Assembly (NCBI GenBank): GCA_905116865.2
Contig: CAJHNH020002473.1
Span: 32,501 to 96,500 of the forward strand
DNA: 64,000 bases
Origin: Candidula unifasciata
Lineage: Eukaryota; Mollusca; Gastropoda; Stylommatophora; Geomitridae
Direction of reading: 5' to 3'
The notes under the pieces were generated by a model. That model was not told where the DNA came from and did not search any database. It worked only from the letters and a program-made list of their open reading frames with translations. The position numbers were made by a program, and so were the translations under genes. Below are positions 23,620-35,011 of this stretch, in pieces (within the stretch, counting starts at the first letter, position 1; every line of letters begins with the position of its first letter).

Positions 23620-24265
23620 TCAGAAGAACTAGTTTCTCCAGAGAACTGGTTATTCTGAAAGAATTGCTTACCCGAAGAGAACTGGTTATTCTGAGAGAAC
23701 TGATTACCCTGAGAGAACTGGTTACCACAAGAGAACTGGTTATTCTGAGAAAACTGGTTACCCCAAGAGAACTGGTTATTCTGAGAGAACTGGTTATTTT
23801 GAAAGAACTGGTTACCCCAAGAGAACTGGTTATTCTGAGAGAACTGGTTATTCTGAGAGAACTGGTTACCCCAAGAGAACTGGTTATTCTGAGAGAACTG
23901 ATTACCCCAAGAGAACTGGTTATTCTGAGAGAACTGGTTACCCCAAGAGAACTGGTTATTCTGAGAGAACTGGTTACCCCAAGAGAACTGGTTATTTTGA
24001 AAGAACTGGGTTATTCTGAGAGAACTGATTACCCCAAGAGAACTTGTTATTCTGAGAGAGCTGGTTATTTTGAAAGAACTGGTTACCCCAAGAGAACTTG
24101 TTATTCTGAGAGAACTGGTTACCACAAGAGTACTGGTTACCCCAAGAGAACTGGTTACCCCAAGAGAACTGGTTATTCTGAGAGAACTGGTTACCCCAAG
24201 AGAACTGGTTACCTCAAGAGAACTTGTTATTCTGAGAGAACTGGTTACCACAAGAGAACTGGGAC
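23620..24265. repeat. Minisatellite, 18-bp unit, about 35 copies
   Basis: Two unit types, GAGAACTGGTTATTCTGA and GAGAACTGGTTACCCCAA, alternate irregularly. Period 18 keeps both strands open (TPRELVILREL; QNNQFSWGNQFS). Confidence 0.97.
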
Positions 24266-24334
24266 ACACAATGTCTAAGTTTAAAACTATTGCCAGCAAG
24301 CATGACAGGAGGATGTGGGCAAACATTATAAGTC

Positions 24335-24805
24335 ATGCCCTATGACGAGGAAGAAGAATAAGAAAAGATGAAGAAGATGATGATGATTAAAAAAAAGAAG
24401 AAGAAAATTATGATGAAGAAGATGATGATGGTGATGAGGATGATTAAGAAGAAAAAGATGATGATGATGAGGAGGAGAAGGGTGATGAAGAAAAAGCAAT
24501 TGATAATGATGGTGATGATGAGAATGAAAAAGAAGATAATGATGATAAAGATAAAGAAGAAGAAGGAGGAGAAGAGGCACAAAAAGAAGGAGGAGGAGAA
24601 GAAGAAGAAGATGAAAGAAGAAGAAGAAGAAGAAGAAGAGAAAGAAGAAGAAGAAGAATGGAAAGAAGTAGAAGAAAAAGGGGAAAGAAGAAGAAGTGGA
24701 AGAAAAAGAAGAAGAAGAAGAAGAAAAAAAGGAGAAGAAGAAGATGAAGAAAAAGAAGAAGAAAAAGAAGAATCAGAAAACAGAAGAAAAGGACAGACAG
24801 ACAAG
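24335..24805. repeat. Polypurine tract (AAG/GAT/GAA)
   Basis: About 470 bases almost entirely A and G on the + strand, with GATGATG at the left and AAGAAG/GAAGAAG at the right. Such tracts can form triplex DNA. The Lys/Glu and Leu/Phe/Ser frames are artefacts. Confidence 0.93.
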
Positions 24806-25040
24806 TAATGCACTTAAAGCTGTCAGGCAAACATTCTGCCAGAATATTTAAAAAAAAAAAAAAATGTATATTTTCACCAAATTGTGTCCTAAACTTGCAG
24901 GCAAAAAAAAAAAAAAAAAGCATATATAATTTGAGAACATCCCATAAAATTCAATGTAGATGTAATCTTCATGGCAATAGGTCATGCTGCTCAATCAAAC
25001 CCCTGGTTTTTGAAGGCTGCTATGCTAGCTGTACATGATC
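24806..25040. other. Unassigned stretch with two A runs
   Basis: A runs lie at 24850-24864 and 24903-24919. Nothing else recognisable. Confidence 0.5.
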
Positions 25041-25049
25041 TGCTTATAT

Positions 25050-26190
25050 AGGGCATTTGGGTGTGTGATTGTTGTTGATGTTCCCTGTGTGCGACTGTTG
25101 TTGATGTTTACTATCTGTGACTGTTGATGTTCCCTGCGTGTGACTCTTGTTGATGTTTACTATCTGTGACTGTTGATGTTCCCTACGTGTGACTCTTGTT
25201 GATGTTTACTATCTGTGACTGTTGTTGATGTCCCCTGTCTGTGACTGCTGTTGATGTCCCCTGTTTGTGACTCTTGTTGATGTTTACTATCTGTAAATGT
25301 TGTTGATATTCCCTGTGTGTGACTCTTGTTGATGTTTGCTATTTGTGACTGTTGTTAATGTCCCCTGTGTGTGACTGTTGTTGATGTCCCCTGTGTGTGA
25401 CTGTTGTTGATGTCCCCTGTGTGTGACTCTGGTTGACGTTTACTATCTCTGACTGTTGTTGATGTCCCCTGTGTGTGACTCTTGTTGACGTTTACTATCT
25501 CTGACTGTTGTTGATGTCCCCTGTGTGTGACTCTGGTTAACGTTTAATATCTCTGACTGTTGTTGATGTCCCCTGTGTGTGACTCTTGTTGACGTTTACA
25601 ATCTCTGACTGTTGTTGATGTCCCCTGTGTGTGACTCTGGTTGACGTTTACAATCTCTGACTGTTGTTGATGTCCCCTGTGTGTGACTCTTGTTGACGTT
25701 TACAATCTCTGACTGTTGTTGATGTCCCCTGTGTGTGACTCTGGTTGACGTTTACTATCTCTGACTGTTGTTGATGTCCCCTGTGTGTGACTCTTGTTGA
25801 CGTGTACAATCTCTGACTGTTGTTGATGTCCCCTGTGTGTGACTCTGGTTGACGTTTACAATCTCTGACTGTTGTTGATGTCCCCTGTGTGTGACTCTTG
25901 TTGACGTTTACAATCTCTGACTGTTGTTGATGTCCCCTGTGTGTGACTCTGGTTGACGTTTACAATCCCTGACTGTTGTTGATGTCCCCTGTGTGTGACT
26001 CTGGTTGACGTTTACTATCTCTGACTGTTGTTGATGTCCCCTGTGTGTGACTCTGGTTGACGTTTACTATCTCTGATTGTTGTTGATGTCCCCTGTGTGT
26101 GACTCTTGTTGATGTTTACTCTCTGTGACTCTTGTTGATATTTACTATCTGTGACTATTGTTGGTGTTTCCTGTGTGTGATTGTTATTGA
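25050..26190. repeat. Minisatellite, 52-bp unit with a dimeric higher-order pattern
   Basis: The unit contains CTCTGACTGTTGTTGATGTC, CCCTGTGTGTGACTC and TTGTTGACGTTTACAAT. From about 25420 to 25960 units with CTCTGGTTGACG and CTCTTGTTGACG alternate strictly, giving a 104-bp dimer. The left part (25050-25400) is less regular, with units lacking the TTG triplet. Confidence 0.96.
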
Positions 26191-26284
26191 TGTTTCCAGC
26201 ATTATATTTGTGTATTTGACTATTGTTTATGTTCTTTTTATGTGTCTGTTGTTGTTGCTCTGTGTGTGGCTGTTGTTTTTGTTC

Positions 26285-26447
26285 CAGAGTTGTGACTGCT
26301 GATGCAAGTTGTGACTGCTGATGCAAGTTGTGACTGCTGATGAGTGGTGACTGCTGATGAGTGGTGACTGCTGATGAGTGGTGACTGCTGATGAGTGGTG
26401 ACTGCTGATGAATTGTGACTGCTGATGAGTGGTGACTGCTGATGCGG
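26285..26447. repeat. Short minisatellite just upstream of exon A, 17/19-bp unit
   Basis: About nine copies of GTGACTGCTGATGAGTG, the first three as a 19-bp form (GTTGTGACTGCTGATGCAA). It ends under 50 bases from the exon A acceptor. CTGATG and CTGAT words resemble branch-point consensus, but the array extends beyond any usual branch-point distance. Confidence 0.93.
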
Positions 26448-26494
26448 CCTGCATGTTCCTGTTATTAACCTGCCCTGTGTCTGATCTCCTGCAG

Positions 26495-26738
26495 ACTAAC
26501 CAAGATATCACAGTGGTTGTGGAGGACTTCTCAGCCTCCAGCCCCAGGGAGGTCAGTGTTCAGCGAGGTCAGCAGGTGGAGGTCCTCGATTCCTGCCCAG
26601 GTCAAGCAGACTGGTGTGTGGTGCGGACACTGTCTGCAGATGGGGCGGATAGCTCCCAGGGCTTACTGCCCATCTCAGTGCTCAAACCTATGGCATTTCT
26701 GCAGGCGCCTGGTGCCAGAAACAGCATAGACTTGGATG
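26495..26738 (+). CDS. trio: Internal exon A: first SH3 domain of a Trio/Kalirin-family RhoGEF
   Basis: This exon encodes an SH3 domain of the kind that follows the first DH-PH (GEF1) module in TRIO and Kalirin, large cytoplasmic exchange factors for Rac/Rho GTPases in axon guidance and cytoskeletal control. A pyrimidine-rich stretch ending CTCCTGCAG precedes base 26495, and a strong donor, GTAAGT, follows 26738. Length is 244 nt: it starts on a codon boundary and ends one base into a codon (phase 1). Of its 81 codons, residues 5-65 form the SH3: VVVEDF (ALYDY equivalent, 7-12), RGQQVEVL (24-31), the conserved Trp in DWCVVRT (39-45), and QGLLPISVL (55-63) with the ligand-binding Pro59. The pattern closely resembles the remembered vertebrate TRIO SH3-1 (RGQTVEVL, DWCLVRT, EGLVP). 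Other SH3-bearing RhoGEFs are possible alternatives, but the downstream exons favour Trio/Kalirin. Confidence 0.85.
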
Positions 26739-26742
26739 GTAA

Positions 26743-26834
26743 GTCAATGAATGAATGAATAAATGAATGAATGAATGAATGAATGAATGAATGAATGAAT
26801 GAATGAATGAATGAATGAATGAATGAATGAATGA
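26743..26834. repeat. (GAAT)n microsatellite immediately after the exon A donor
   Basis: The donor GTAAGT at 26739-26744 runs almost directly into TCAATGAATGAATG and about 21 GAAT units. Confidence 0.97.
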
Positions 26835-27699
26835 GTGGACATCATGCACTCAGGACGTTCCCATATTTTGTTTGATAAATAAGTTAGACGTTTTAAGTGC
26901 CCTCTGAGAGCCACTGAGCAGTGCAAAAGTGCAAATAGATTATTATGATCTGGGGAGAATGGCGCTGCAAGGGATCTGGCCGACGCTCAACACTCAAGAG
27001 AATGGCAAGACGGATTTACAGTCAGACAGTTACTGGTGCCATTGGAATAGGAAGTTTTGTTTGCAGCTGAAGATGGGGATGGAGCGCTTATGTGGGTGTC
27101 CTGAGTGCTATGATGTCGATTCCTAATTCAACATTCAAATTTAACATTTTTTTTGGGTAAGTGACATTTAATCACTTGGATGGTAAGTAAAGTAAGGAAT
27201 CTGTGTGTGTGTGTGTGTGTTTTTTTTTAACATTAACGGTACATTGGGTACATAATGCTGTAGTCTATGCTGTTTATATACCAGCTGGCTTTTGGTGGAT
27301 TATGATGACGGCTACCAGGTCGCCCATTGGCTGGCCAGTACACGGTTTCATCGTCAGCTAGGACAGTATTTGGGTCTGTCTCATCTGATCACATCGGAAC
27401 TGCTAGGGTCCTTTTCAGTGTTTCTTGGTGGCGAGCAGCGTTCAGCCATCTTAAATGGCACACATAAACCTAATCACAATTATAACCAAAAGCTCCCCCT
27501 TGGAGGATGCTGGTCAATGTGATGATTTTTATTTTTTGTGTTTGCTGAAAATCGGATCTGAACGGAGGCCTAGAACAGTTTGGAAAGAAAGTCTTACTGA
27601 GTATGGATTTGAATGTTATGAGTTATGAGTTGAGAATTAAAAACATAGAGCCCTCAGGACATTCTCATATATGCTGTGTCCCCATTTTCAGCAGCAAGC

Positions 27700-27985
27700 G
27701 CAGAGATTCCTTGGGTGTTGAGTACCAGCCAAATTCTCTGGGTGTTGAGTGCCAGCCAAATTCCCTGGGTGTTGAGCATCGGCCAGATTCCCTGGGTGTT
27801 GAGTACCAGCCAGATTCCCTGGGTGTTGAGCATTGGCCAGATTCCCCTGGGTGTTGAGTGCCAGCCAAATTCCCTGGGTGTTGAGCATCGGCCAGATTCC
27901 CTGGGTGTTGAGTACCAGCCAGATTCCCTGGGTGTTGAGCATTGGCCAGATTCCCCTGGGTGTTGAGCATTGGCCAGATTCCCTA
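27700..27985. repeat. Minisatellite, 27-bp unit, about 10 copies
   Basis: The unit contains CCCTGGGTGTTGAG and TACCAGCCAGATT. Variants ATCGGCC, ATTGGCC and TGCCAGCC recur in order. Two units carry an extra C, which shifts the frames. Confidence 0.96.
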
Positions 27986-28107
27986 GTCACTCCTCGCTGC
28001 ACCATTCTCTTCACACATGACTTTATGGTTGTGCCTCTGCACTGGTTACTTGCTCCCAGAGGACCCTTACAGCATCTAGCTTGTCATGAATTAATTTACC
28101 ACTAAGT

Positions 28108-28625
28108 CGTGCAGAGCCAGCCAATCTGTCTGCATATTTGTGGATGGCAAGTGCAGCTTCTTGGGCTGGTTTTAGTTGCCTCCTATGTACCAGCCAATCT
28201 GTCTGCATATTTGTGGATGGCAAGTGCAGCTTTGTGGGCTGGTGTTTGTTGCCTCCTATGTACCAGCCAATCTGTCTGCATATTTGTGGATGGCAAGTGC
28301 AGCTTCTTGGGCTGGTTTAAGTTGCCTCCTATGTACCAGCCAATCTGTCTGCATATTTGTGGATGGCAAGTGCAGCTTCTTGGGCTGGTTTAAGTTGCCT
28401 CCTATGTACCAGCCAATCTGTCTGCATATTTGTGGATGGCAAGTGCAGCTTCTTGGGCTGGTTTAAGTTGCCTCCTATGTACCAGCCAATCTTTCTGCAT
28501 ATTTGTGGATGGCAAGTGCAGCTTCTTGGGCTGGTTTAAGTTGCCTCCTATGTACCAGCCAATCTGTCTGCATATTTGTGGATGGCAAGTGCAGCTTTGT
28601 GGGCTGGTGTTTGTTGTCTCCTATG
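28108..28625. repeat. Minisatellite, 73-bp unit, about 7 copies
   Basis: The unit contains AGCCAATCTGTCTGCATATT, TGTGGATGGCAAGTGCAGC and TTCTTGGGCTGGTTTAAGTT. Spacing is exactly 73. Copies differ at few positions. A 50-bp inverted piece of this unit is found at 30148-30197 inside the neighbouring 34-bp array. Confidence 0.97.
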
Positions 28626-28679
28626 TATCATATGTTATACACAAAAAGGAGAGCTCCTCAGAGCTTGTTGAGACAGCTG

Positions 28680-28900
28680 TATACATAGAGGCGTATATAG
28701 AGATGTATTATGTGTCTGTATAATACAGATGTATTATGTTTGCATAGAGGTGTATTGTCAACTATGGATTTATTATGTATCTGTATAATACAGATGTATT
28801 ATGTTTACACAGAGGTGTATTGTTAACTACAGATGTATTTATACACAAAGATATGTGCACTACAGATATATTATGGACACTTAGAGATGTATTGTGCACT
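28680..28900. repeat. Degenerate tandem repeat around AGATGTATTATGT
   Basis: About six imperfect units of roughly 30-40 bp share ACAGATGTATTATG and AGAGGTGTATTGT. The level of decay contrasts with the neighbouring near-perfect arrays. Confidence 0.75.
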
Positions 28901-28914
28901 ATGTTATATACACA

Positions 28915-29190
28915 TATCTCTGTATGGGTTCATGTGCACCTTATTTGAGAAATAAAGAACAGACCCACTCCTCCCCCCCTTCACTACCGCTCCCCCCCCC
29001 CCCAACAAAATTATGTAGTAAGAGTCTACTAATTAGGGATGTATCCATTGACATAGAAGTGCCTCTGAGTGCTAAGGGACCAGAAGTCTGCACACAAATA
29101 AGCCAGATCTGTAAAATGGATGTGCACACAACATTCAAATTCTGGAACAAGACTAAAGTACTTAAGTCACATAATGTACAAATTGTAAAC
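28915..29190 (+). mobile_element. SINE family D, copy 3 (in intron A-B)
   Basis: It shows TATGGGTTCATGTGC, GAGAAATAAAGAACAGACCC, TAGTAAGAGTCTACTAATTA, CAAATAAGCCAGATCTGTAA and CAAATTCTGGAACAAGACTA, the series of the family. Interrupted by C runs at 28973 and 28993. Same orientation as the gene and about 60 bases from exon B. Confidence 0.72.
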
Positions 29191-29246
29191 AAAAAATTAC
29201 ATATTGTGTGACACTGCAACATTCCTGCACACTGTTTTGTTTGTAG

Positions 29247-29307
29247 ACACAGGAGGAAATGCTGAAGGCACCTCATCTCCAGTCAATAAACGTAGGACTA
29301 GCTTTAA
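29247..29307 (+). CDS. trio: Internal exon B: basic Ser/Arg-rich linker after the SH3
   Basis: A 61-nt exon framed by GTTTTGTTTGTAG and the donor GTAAGT. It accepts the phase-1 base left by exon A and ends two bases into a codon (phase 2). Joined to exon A it reads D-TGGNAEGTSSPVNKRRTSF, with the last two bases (AA) completing a Lys codon at exon C. Without splicing the frame hits TAA at once, so splicing is required. In vertebrate TRIO/Kalirin the same place holds an SSPGPKR-like stretch just before the KWLTSPVR motif, which agrees with SSPVNKRR here. The exon is short and would not stand alone; the call depends on matching phase and neighbours. Confidence 0.75.
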
Positions 29308-29333
29308 GTAAGTATTTCAACCTTTGTGTTAAA

Positions 29334-29334
<1 letters not shown>

Positions 29335-29366
<32 letters not shown>
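29335..29366. repeat. (GTT)n microsatellite
   Basis: About ten GTT units shortly after the exon B donor. Confidence 0.95.
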
Positions 29367-29504
29367 GAATGTTTATTTAACTTTAATCTGACAGGAAAAA
29401 ATGAAAAGGTGTCAACTAGTGAACTTTAATTTGACAGGACAAAAGCTTTACTTTACTTTATTTAGGGATGTCCAAACTAAAACTAAATGTAAGGGATCTT
29501 TTTG

Positions 29505-32500
29505 ACACCAGAGGTGAATTGGGTATTTGATGTTAGACACACCAGAGGTGCATTGGGGATATGATGTTAGACACACCAGAGGTGCATTGGGGATATGATG
29601 TTAGACACACCAGAGGTGCATTGGGGATATGATGTTAGACACACCAGAGGTGCATTGATGATATGATGTTAGACACACCAGAGGTGCATTGAGGATATGA
29701 TGTTAGACACACCAGAGGTGCATTGGGGATATGATGTTAGACACACCAGAGATGCATTGAGGATATGATGTTAGACACACCAGAGGTGCATTGATGATAT
29801 GATGTTAGACACACCAGAGGTGCATTGAGGATATGATGTTAGACACACCAGAGGTGCATTGGGGATATGATGTTAGACACACCAGAGATGCATTTGGGGA
29901 TATGATGTTAGACACACCAGAGGTGCATTTGTGGATATGATGTTAGACACACCAGAGATGCATTGAGGATATGATGTTAGACATGTTGTTGTGACACCTC
30001 TGGTGTCTCTAACATCATATCCTCAATGTACCTCTGGTGTCTCTAACATCATATCCTCAATGTACCTCTGGTGTCTCTAACATCATATCCTCAATGTACC
30101 TCTGGTGTGTCTAACATCATATCATGGGGATATATCCCCAATCATATCAGATTGGCTGGTACATAGGAGGCAACTTAAACCAGCCCAAGAAGCTGCACCA
30201 GAGGTGCATTGAGGATATGATGTTAGACACACCAGAGGTGCATTGGGGATATGATGTTAGACACACCAGAGATGCATTTGGGGATATGATGTTAGACACA
30301 CCAGAGGTGCATTTGTGGATATGATGTTAGACACACCAGAGATGCATTGAGGATATGATGTTAGACACACCAGAGGTACATTGAGGATATGATGTTAGAC
30401 ACACCAGAGGTGCATTTGGGGATATGATGTTAGACACACCAGAGGTGCATTGGGGATATGATGTTAGAGACACCAGAGGTGCATTGAGGATATGATGTTA
30501 GAGACACCAGAGGTACATTGAGGATATGATGTTAGAGACACCAGAGGTACATTGAGGATATGATGTTAGAGACACCAGAGGTACATTGAGGATATGATGT
30601 TAGACACACCAGAGGTACATTGAGGATATGATGTTAGACACACCAGAGGTGCATTTGGGGATATGATGTTAGACACACCAAAGGTGCATTGGGGATATGA
30701 TATTAGAGACACCAGAGGTGCATTGAGGATATGATGTTAGAGACACCAGAGGTGCATTGGGGATATGATGTTAGAGACACCAGAGGTACATTGAGGATAT
30801 GATGTTAGAGACACCAGAGGTACATTGAGGATATGATGTTAGAGACACCAGAGGTTCATTGAGGATATGATGTTAGACACACCAGAGGTACATTGAGGAT
30901 ATGATGTTAGAGACACCAGAGGTACATTGAGGATATGATGTTAGAGACACCAGAGGTACATTGAGGATATGATGTTAGAGACACCATAGGTACATTGAGG
31001 ATATGATGTTAGAGACACCAGAGGTACATTGAGGATATGATGTTAGAGACACCAGAGGTACATTGAGGATATGATGTTAGACACACCAGAGATGCATTTG
31101 GGGATATGATGTTAGACACACCAGAGGTGCATTGGGGATATGATGTTAGAGACACCAGAGGTACATTGAGGATATGATGTTAGAGACACCAGAGGTACAT
31201 TGAGGATATGATGTTAGAGACACCAGAGGTACATTGAGGATATGATGTTAGACACACCAGAGGTACATTGAGGATATGATGTTAGAGACACCAGAGGTAC
31301 ATTGAGGATATGATGTTAGAGACACCAGAGGTACATTGAGGATATGATGTTAGAGACACCAGAGGTACATTGAGGATATGATGTTAGAGACACCAGAGGT
31401 ACATTGAGGATATGATGTTAGAGACACCAGAGGTACATTGAGGATATGATGTTAGACACACCAGAGGTACATTGAGGATATGATGTTAGACACACCAGAG
31501 ATGCATTTGGGGATATGATGTTAGACACACCAGAGGTGCATTGGGGATATGATGTTAGAGACACCAGAGGTGCATTGGGGATATGATGTTAGACACACCG
31601 GAGGTGCATTGGGGATATGATGTTAGACACACCAGAGGTGCATTTGCGGATATGATGTTAGACACACCAGAGGTGCATTTAGGGATATGATGTTAGACAC
31701 ACCAGAGGTGCATTGAGGATATGATGTTAGACACACCAGAGGTGCATTGATGATATGATGTTAGACACACCAGAGGTGCATTTGCGGATATGATGTTAGA
31801 CACACCAGAGGTGCATTTGGGGATATGATGTTAGACACACTAGAGGTGCATTGATGATATGATGTTAGACACACCAGAGGTGCATTGGGGATGTGATGTT
31901 AGACACACCAGAGGTGCTTTGGGGCAAAATGTTAGACACACCAGAGGTGCATTGGGGATATGATGTTAGACACACCAGAGGTGCATTTGGGGATATTATG
32001 TTAGACACACCAGAGGTGCATTGGGGATATGATGTTAGACACACCAGAGGTGCATTTGGGGATATGATGTTAGACACACCAGAGGTGCATTGGGGCTATA
32101 ATGTTAGACACACCAGAGGTGCATTGGGGCAAAATGTTAGACACACCAGAGGTGCATTGGGGCAAAATGTTAGACACACCAGAGGTGCATTTGGGGATAT
32201 GATGTTAGACACACCAGAGGTGCATTGGGGCAAAATGTTAGACACACCACAGGTGCATTGGGGCAAAATGTTAGACACACCAGAGGTGCATTGGGGTTTG
32301 ATGTAGACACACCAGAGGTGCATTGGGATTTGATGTAGACACACCAGAGGTGCATTGGGGCAAAATGTTAGACACACCAGAGGTGCATTAGGATTTGATG
32401 TAGACACACCAGAGGTGCATTGGGGATATGATGTTAGACACACCAGAGGTGCATTGGGGATATGATGTTAGACACACCAGAGGTGCATTGGGGATATGAT

Positions 32501-33355
32501 GTTAGACACACCAGAGTTGCATTGGGGGTATCATGTTAGACACACCAGAGGTGCATTGGGGATATGATGTTAGACACACCAGAGGTGCATTGGGGATATG
32601 ATGTTAGACACACCAGAGGTGCATTGGGGATATGATGTTAGACACACCAGAGTTGCATTGGGGGTATCATGTTAGACACACCAGAGGTGCATTGGGGATA
32701 TGATGTTAGACACACCAGAGGTGCATTGGGGGTATGATGTTAGACACACCAGAGGTGCATTGGGGATATGATGTTAGACACACCAGAGGTGCATTGGGGG
32801 TATCATGTTAGACACACCAGAGGTGCATTGGGGATATGATGTTAGACACACCAGAGGTGCATTGGGGATATGATGTTAGACACACCAGAGTTGCATTGGG
32901 GATATGATGTTAGACACACCAGAGTTGCATTGGGGATATGATGTTAGACACACCAGAGTTGCATTGGGGATATGATGTTAGACACACCAGAGGTGCATTG
33001 GGGATATGATGTTAGACACACCAGAGGTGCATTGGGGATATGATGTTAGAGACACCAGAGGTGCATTGAGGATATGATGTTAGACACACCAGAGGTGCAT
33101 TGGGGATATGATGTTAGACACACCAGAGGTGCACTGGGGATATGATGTTAGACACACCAGAGGTGCATTGGGGATATGATGTTAGACACACCAGAGGTGC
33201 ATTGGGGGTATGATGTTAGACACACCAGAGGTGCATTGGGGGTATGATGTTAGACACACCAGAGTTGCATTGGGGGTATCATGTTAGACACACCAGAGGT
33301 GCATTGGGATATGATGTTAGACACACCAGAGTTGCATTGGGGGTATCATGTTAGA
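29505..33355. repeat. Large minisatellite, 34-bp unit, about 110 copies
   Basis: The unit is GATATGATGTTAGACACACC plus AGAGGTGCATTGGG; the period measured between GATATG words is 34. Variants are GAGACACC for CACACC, TACATTGAGG for TGCATTGGG, extra T in GCATTTGGGG, GGCAAAATG for GGATATGATG, and AGTTGCATTGGGGGTATC; they cluster, so blocks of like units spread together. At 29990-30197 orientation flips and a foreign piece is present. It fills half of the intron before exon C. Confidence 0.98.
29990..30197 (-). repeat. Inverted segment inside the 34-bp array, with a piece of the 73-bp unit
   Basis: From about 29992 four units read in reverse (ACCTCTGGTGTCTCTAACAT, CATATCCTCAATGT). Near 30126-30140 GGGGATATATCCCC forms a palindromic head-to-head junction. 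Then 30148-30197 is the reverse complement of part of the 73-bp unit at 28108-28625 (CAGATTGGCTGGTACATAGG ... GCCCAAGAAGCTGCA). The normal array resumes at CCAGAGGTGCATTG. Confidence 0.95.
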
Positions 33356-33414
33356 CCAGTGCCAGTCGGCACACGTTGGGTTATGCCAGCCCATGTCAGC
33401 AGCCTTTACTTCCC

Positions 33415-33915
33415 ATGAGACTGTCTGGTTCCCATCTCAGGCCAGGTCAGTGTCTGGTTCCCATCTCAGGCCAGGTCAGTGTCTGGTTCCCATCTCAGGC
33501 CAGGTCAGTGTCTCGTTCCTATCTCAGGCCAGGTCAGTGTCTCGTTCCTATCTCAGGCCAGGTCAGTGTCTCGTTCCTATCTCAGGCCAGGTCAGTGTCT
33601 CATTCCCATCTCAGGCCAGGTCAGTGTCTCATTCCCATCTCAGGCCAGGTCAGTGTCTCGTTCCTATCTCGGGCCAGGTCAGTGTCTCGTTCCCATCTCA
33701 GGCCAGGTCAGTGTCTCGTTCCTATCTCAGGCCAGGTCAGTGTCTCGTTCCCATCTCAGGCCAGGTCAGTGTCTCGTTCCCATCTCAGGCCAGGTCAGTG
33801 TCTCGTTCCCATCTCAGGCCAGGTCAGTGTCTGATTCCCATCTCAGGCCAGGTCAGTGACTGATTCCCATCTCAGGCCAGGTCAGTGACTGGTTCCCATC
33901 TCAGGCCAGGTCAGC
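33415..33915. repeat. Minisatellite, 29-bp unit, about 17 copies
   Basis: The unit contains CCCATCTCAGGCCAGGTCAG and TGTCTCGTT. The period of 29 rotates frames. It begins about 65 bases after the end of the 34-bp array. Confidence 0.97.
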
Positions 33916-34780
33916 CTGGCAGAAAAAAGTCAATTTTTTAAAAATGTAGCTATCTTCTGTCACAGGCAGATGTTGTAAAGGATTGGCAAACAAATTTAAC
34001 CCCTATAACTGTCTTTTAACGGATGATGACAGGTTGCCCACACTTATTTATTCACCACTCCTCAATTACTTCTATTTTATGTTCATTATTTTTTTTTCAA
34101 TGTATGATGAAACAATTTTAAAAACAAAGTATGACATCATCAACAAGTGTGCTAAAAAGTCATTATTAAGTTAGTTACAGTAACTACTGTTATGTTCTAT
34201 CACTGTTTTAGGGACTCTGGAAAGTACCAATGAAAAATTGATAAAACTTATTCAACAAATTTCTAACTATACTGAGAGGAGGAGACTTTGTTGGAAAATC
34301 TTGCTATAAATCTTTGAATAACCATCCGTGCACATCGACCACCATTTCATAAGCACTTGTTCAACCAGAAGAAATGTTTATCTCTGTTGTTGACACCATT
34401 GTTTTAAGTGCACAGAGTTAGTTACCCTAGCTGCTAGAGTCTAGCAGATGGCAGCCATTCACTACAAATTGCTTCACTGTTGTCTGTGGAGCACATTTTT
34501 TTGGGCCGTCATCCATTTTGTTTCGCAGAATTGTTCTGCAAACAACGTGTAGCTAGACTTTATAAACACCCTGTATAAAGAGATTAAATAAAAGATGCCT
34601 TTAAGGAAAATTCCAACTATCATTGACTTAGACGCTGCAAGTTAAACAAGAGAAGTAACTCTGTTATTATAACGTTTATTTTGGTTTATATGTAGTTGCT
34701 TCCCGTGAATAGCTTGAGAGTTTTAATGTCCTTTTAATGACGCCACAACTAACCTCTTCAGTCATTGGCAGTGTTCATCT
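33916..34780. other. Unassigned intron stretch
   Basis: No repeat or exon recognised. It is A/T-rich with stops in all frames. A 63-codon frame at 33983 shows no motif. Confidence 0.5.
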
Positions 34781-34784
34781 GGTT

Positions 34785-34990
34785 GGTTTGGGATCTACAT
34801 TTTGGAGAAGAAAGAACTGACCCCCTGCCCCCCCCCCTTTTTTTTTAAAAACAAGCATGTCGTAGGGGGCGATGTTGACTAAGAGGCAATCAACTAACAG
34901 TCTGCATAGAGATAAGCCAGATCTGTAAGATGGATGTGCTCGCAAACTCAAGTTCTGGATCAAGACCAAAAATATTTTTCTTTTCATTGG
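34785..34990 (+). mobile_element. SINE family D, copy 4 (in intron B-C)
   Basis: The blocks GGTTTGGGATCTACATTTTG, GTCGTAGGGGGCGATG, GATAAGCCAGATCTGTAAG and AAGTTCTGGATCAAGACC follow the family order. A C/T run sits in the middle, as in copy 3. Confidence 0.65.
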
Positions 34991-35011
34991 AACCCACACA
35001 TGAATAAAACA

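Larger units (their letters stand above)
26739..29246 (+). other. Intron between Trio exons A and B
   Basis: About 2.5 kb bounded by GT (26739) and AG (29245-29246). It contains a GAAT tetranucleotide run that starts a few bases after the donor, a 27-bp array, a 73-bp array, an irregular ~31-bp array and a SINE-D copy. Between 26835 and 27700 I see no gene; a 76-codon open frame at 27292 has no recognisable motif. Confidence 0.75.

Noticed and set aside
23074..24326. Acidic Asp-rich frame and Gln/Asn-rich frame, prion-like in composition
   Set aside because: Produced by 27-bp ATC and 18-bp arrays; no gene structure around them.
28108..33355. CRISPR-like array of direct repeats
   Set aside because: Units are contiguous with no unique spacers, and the genome is eukaryotic with introns and LINEs.
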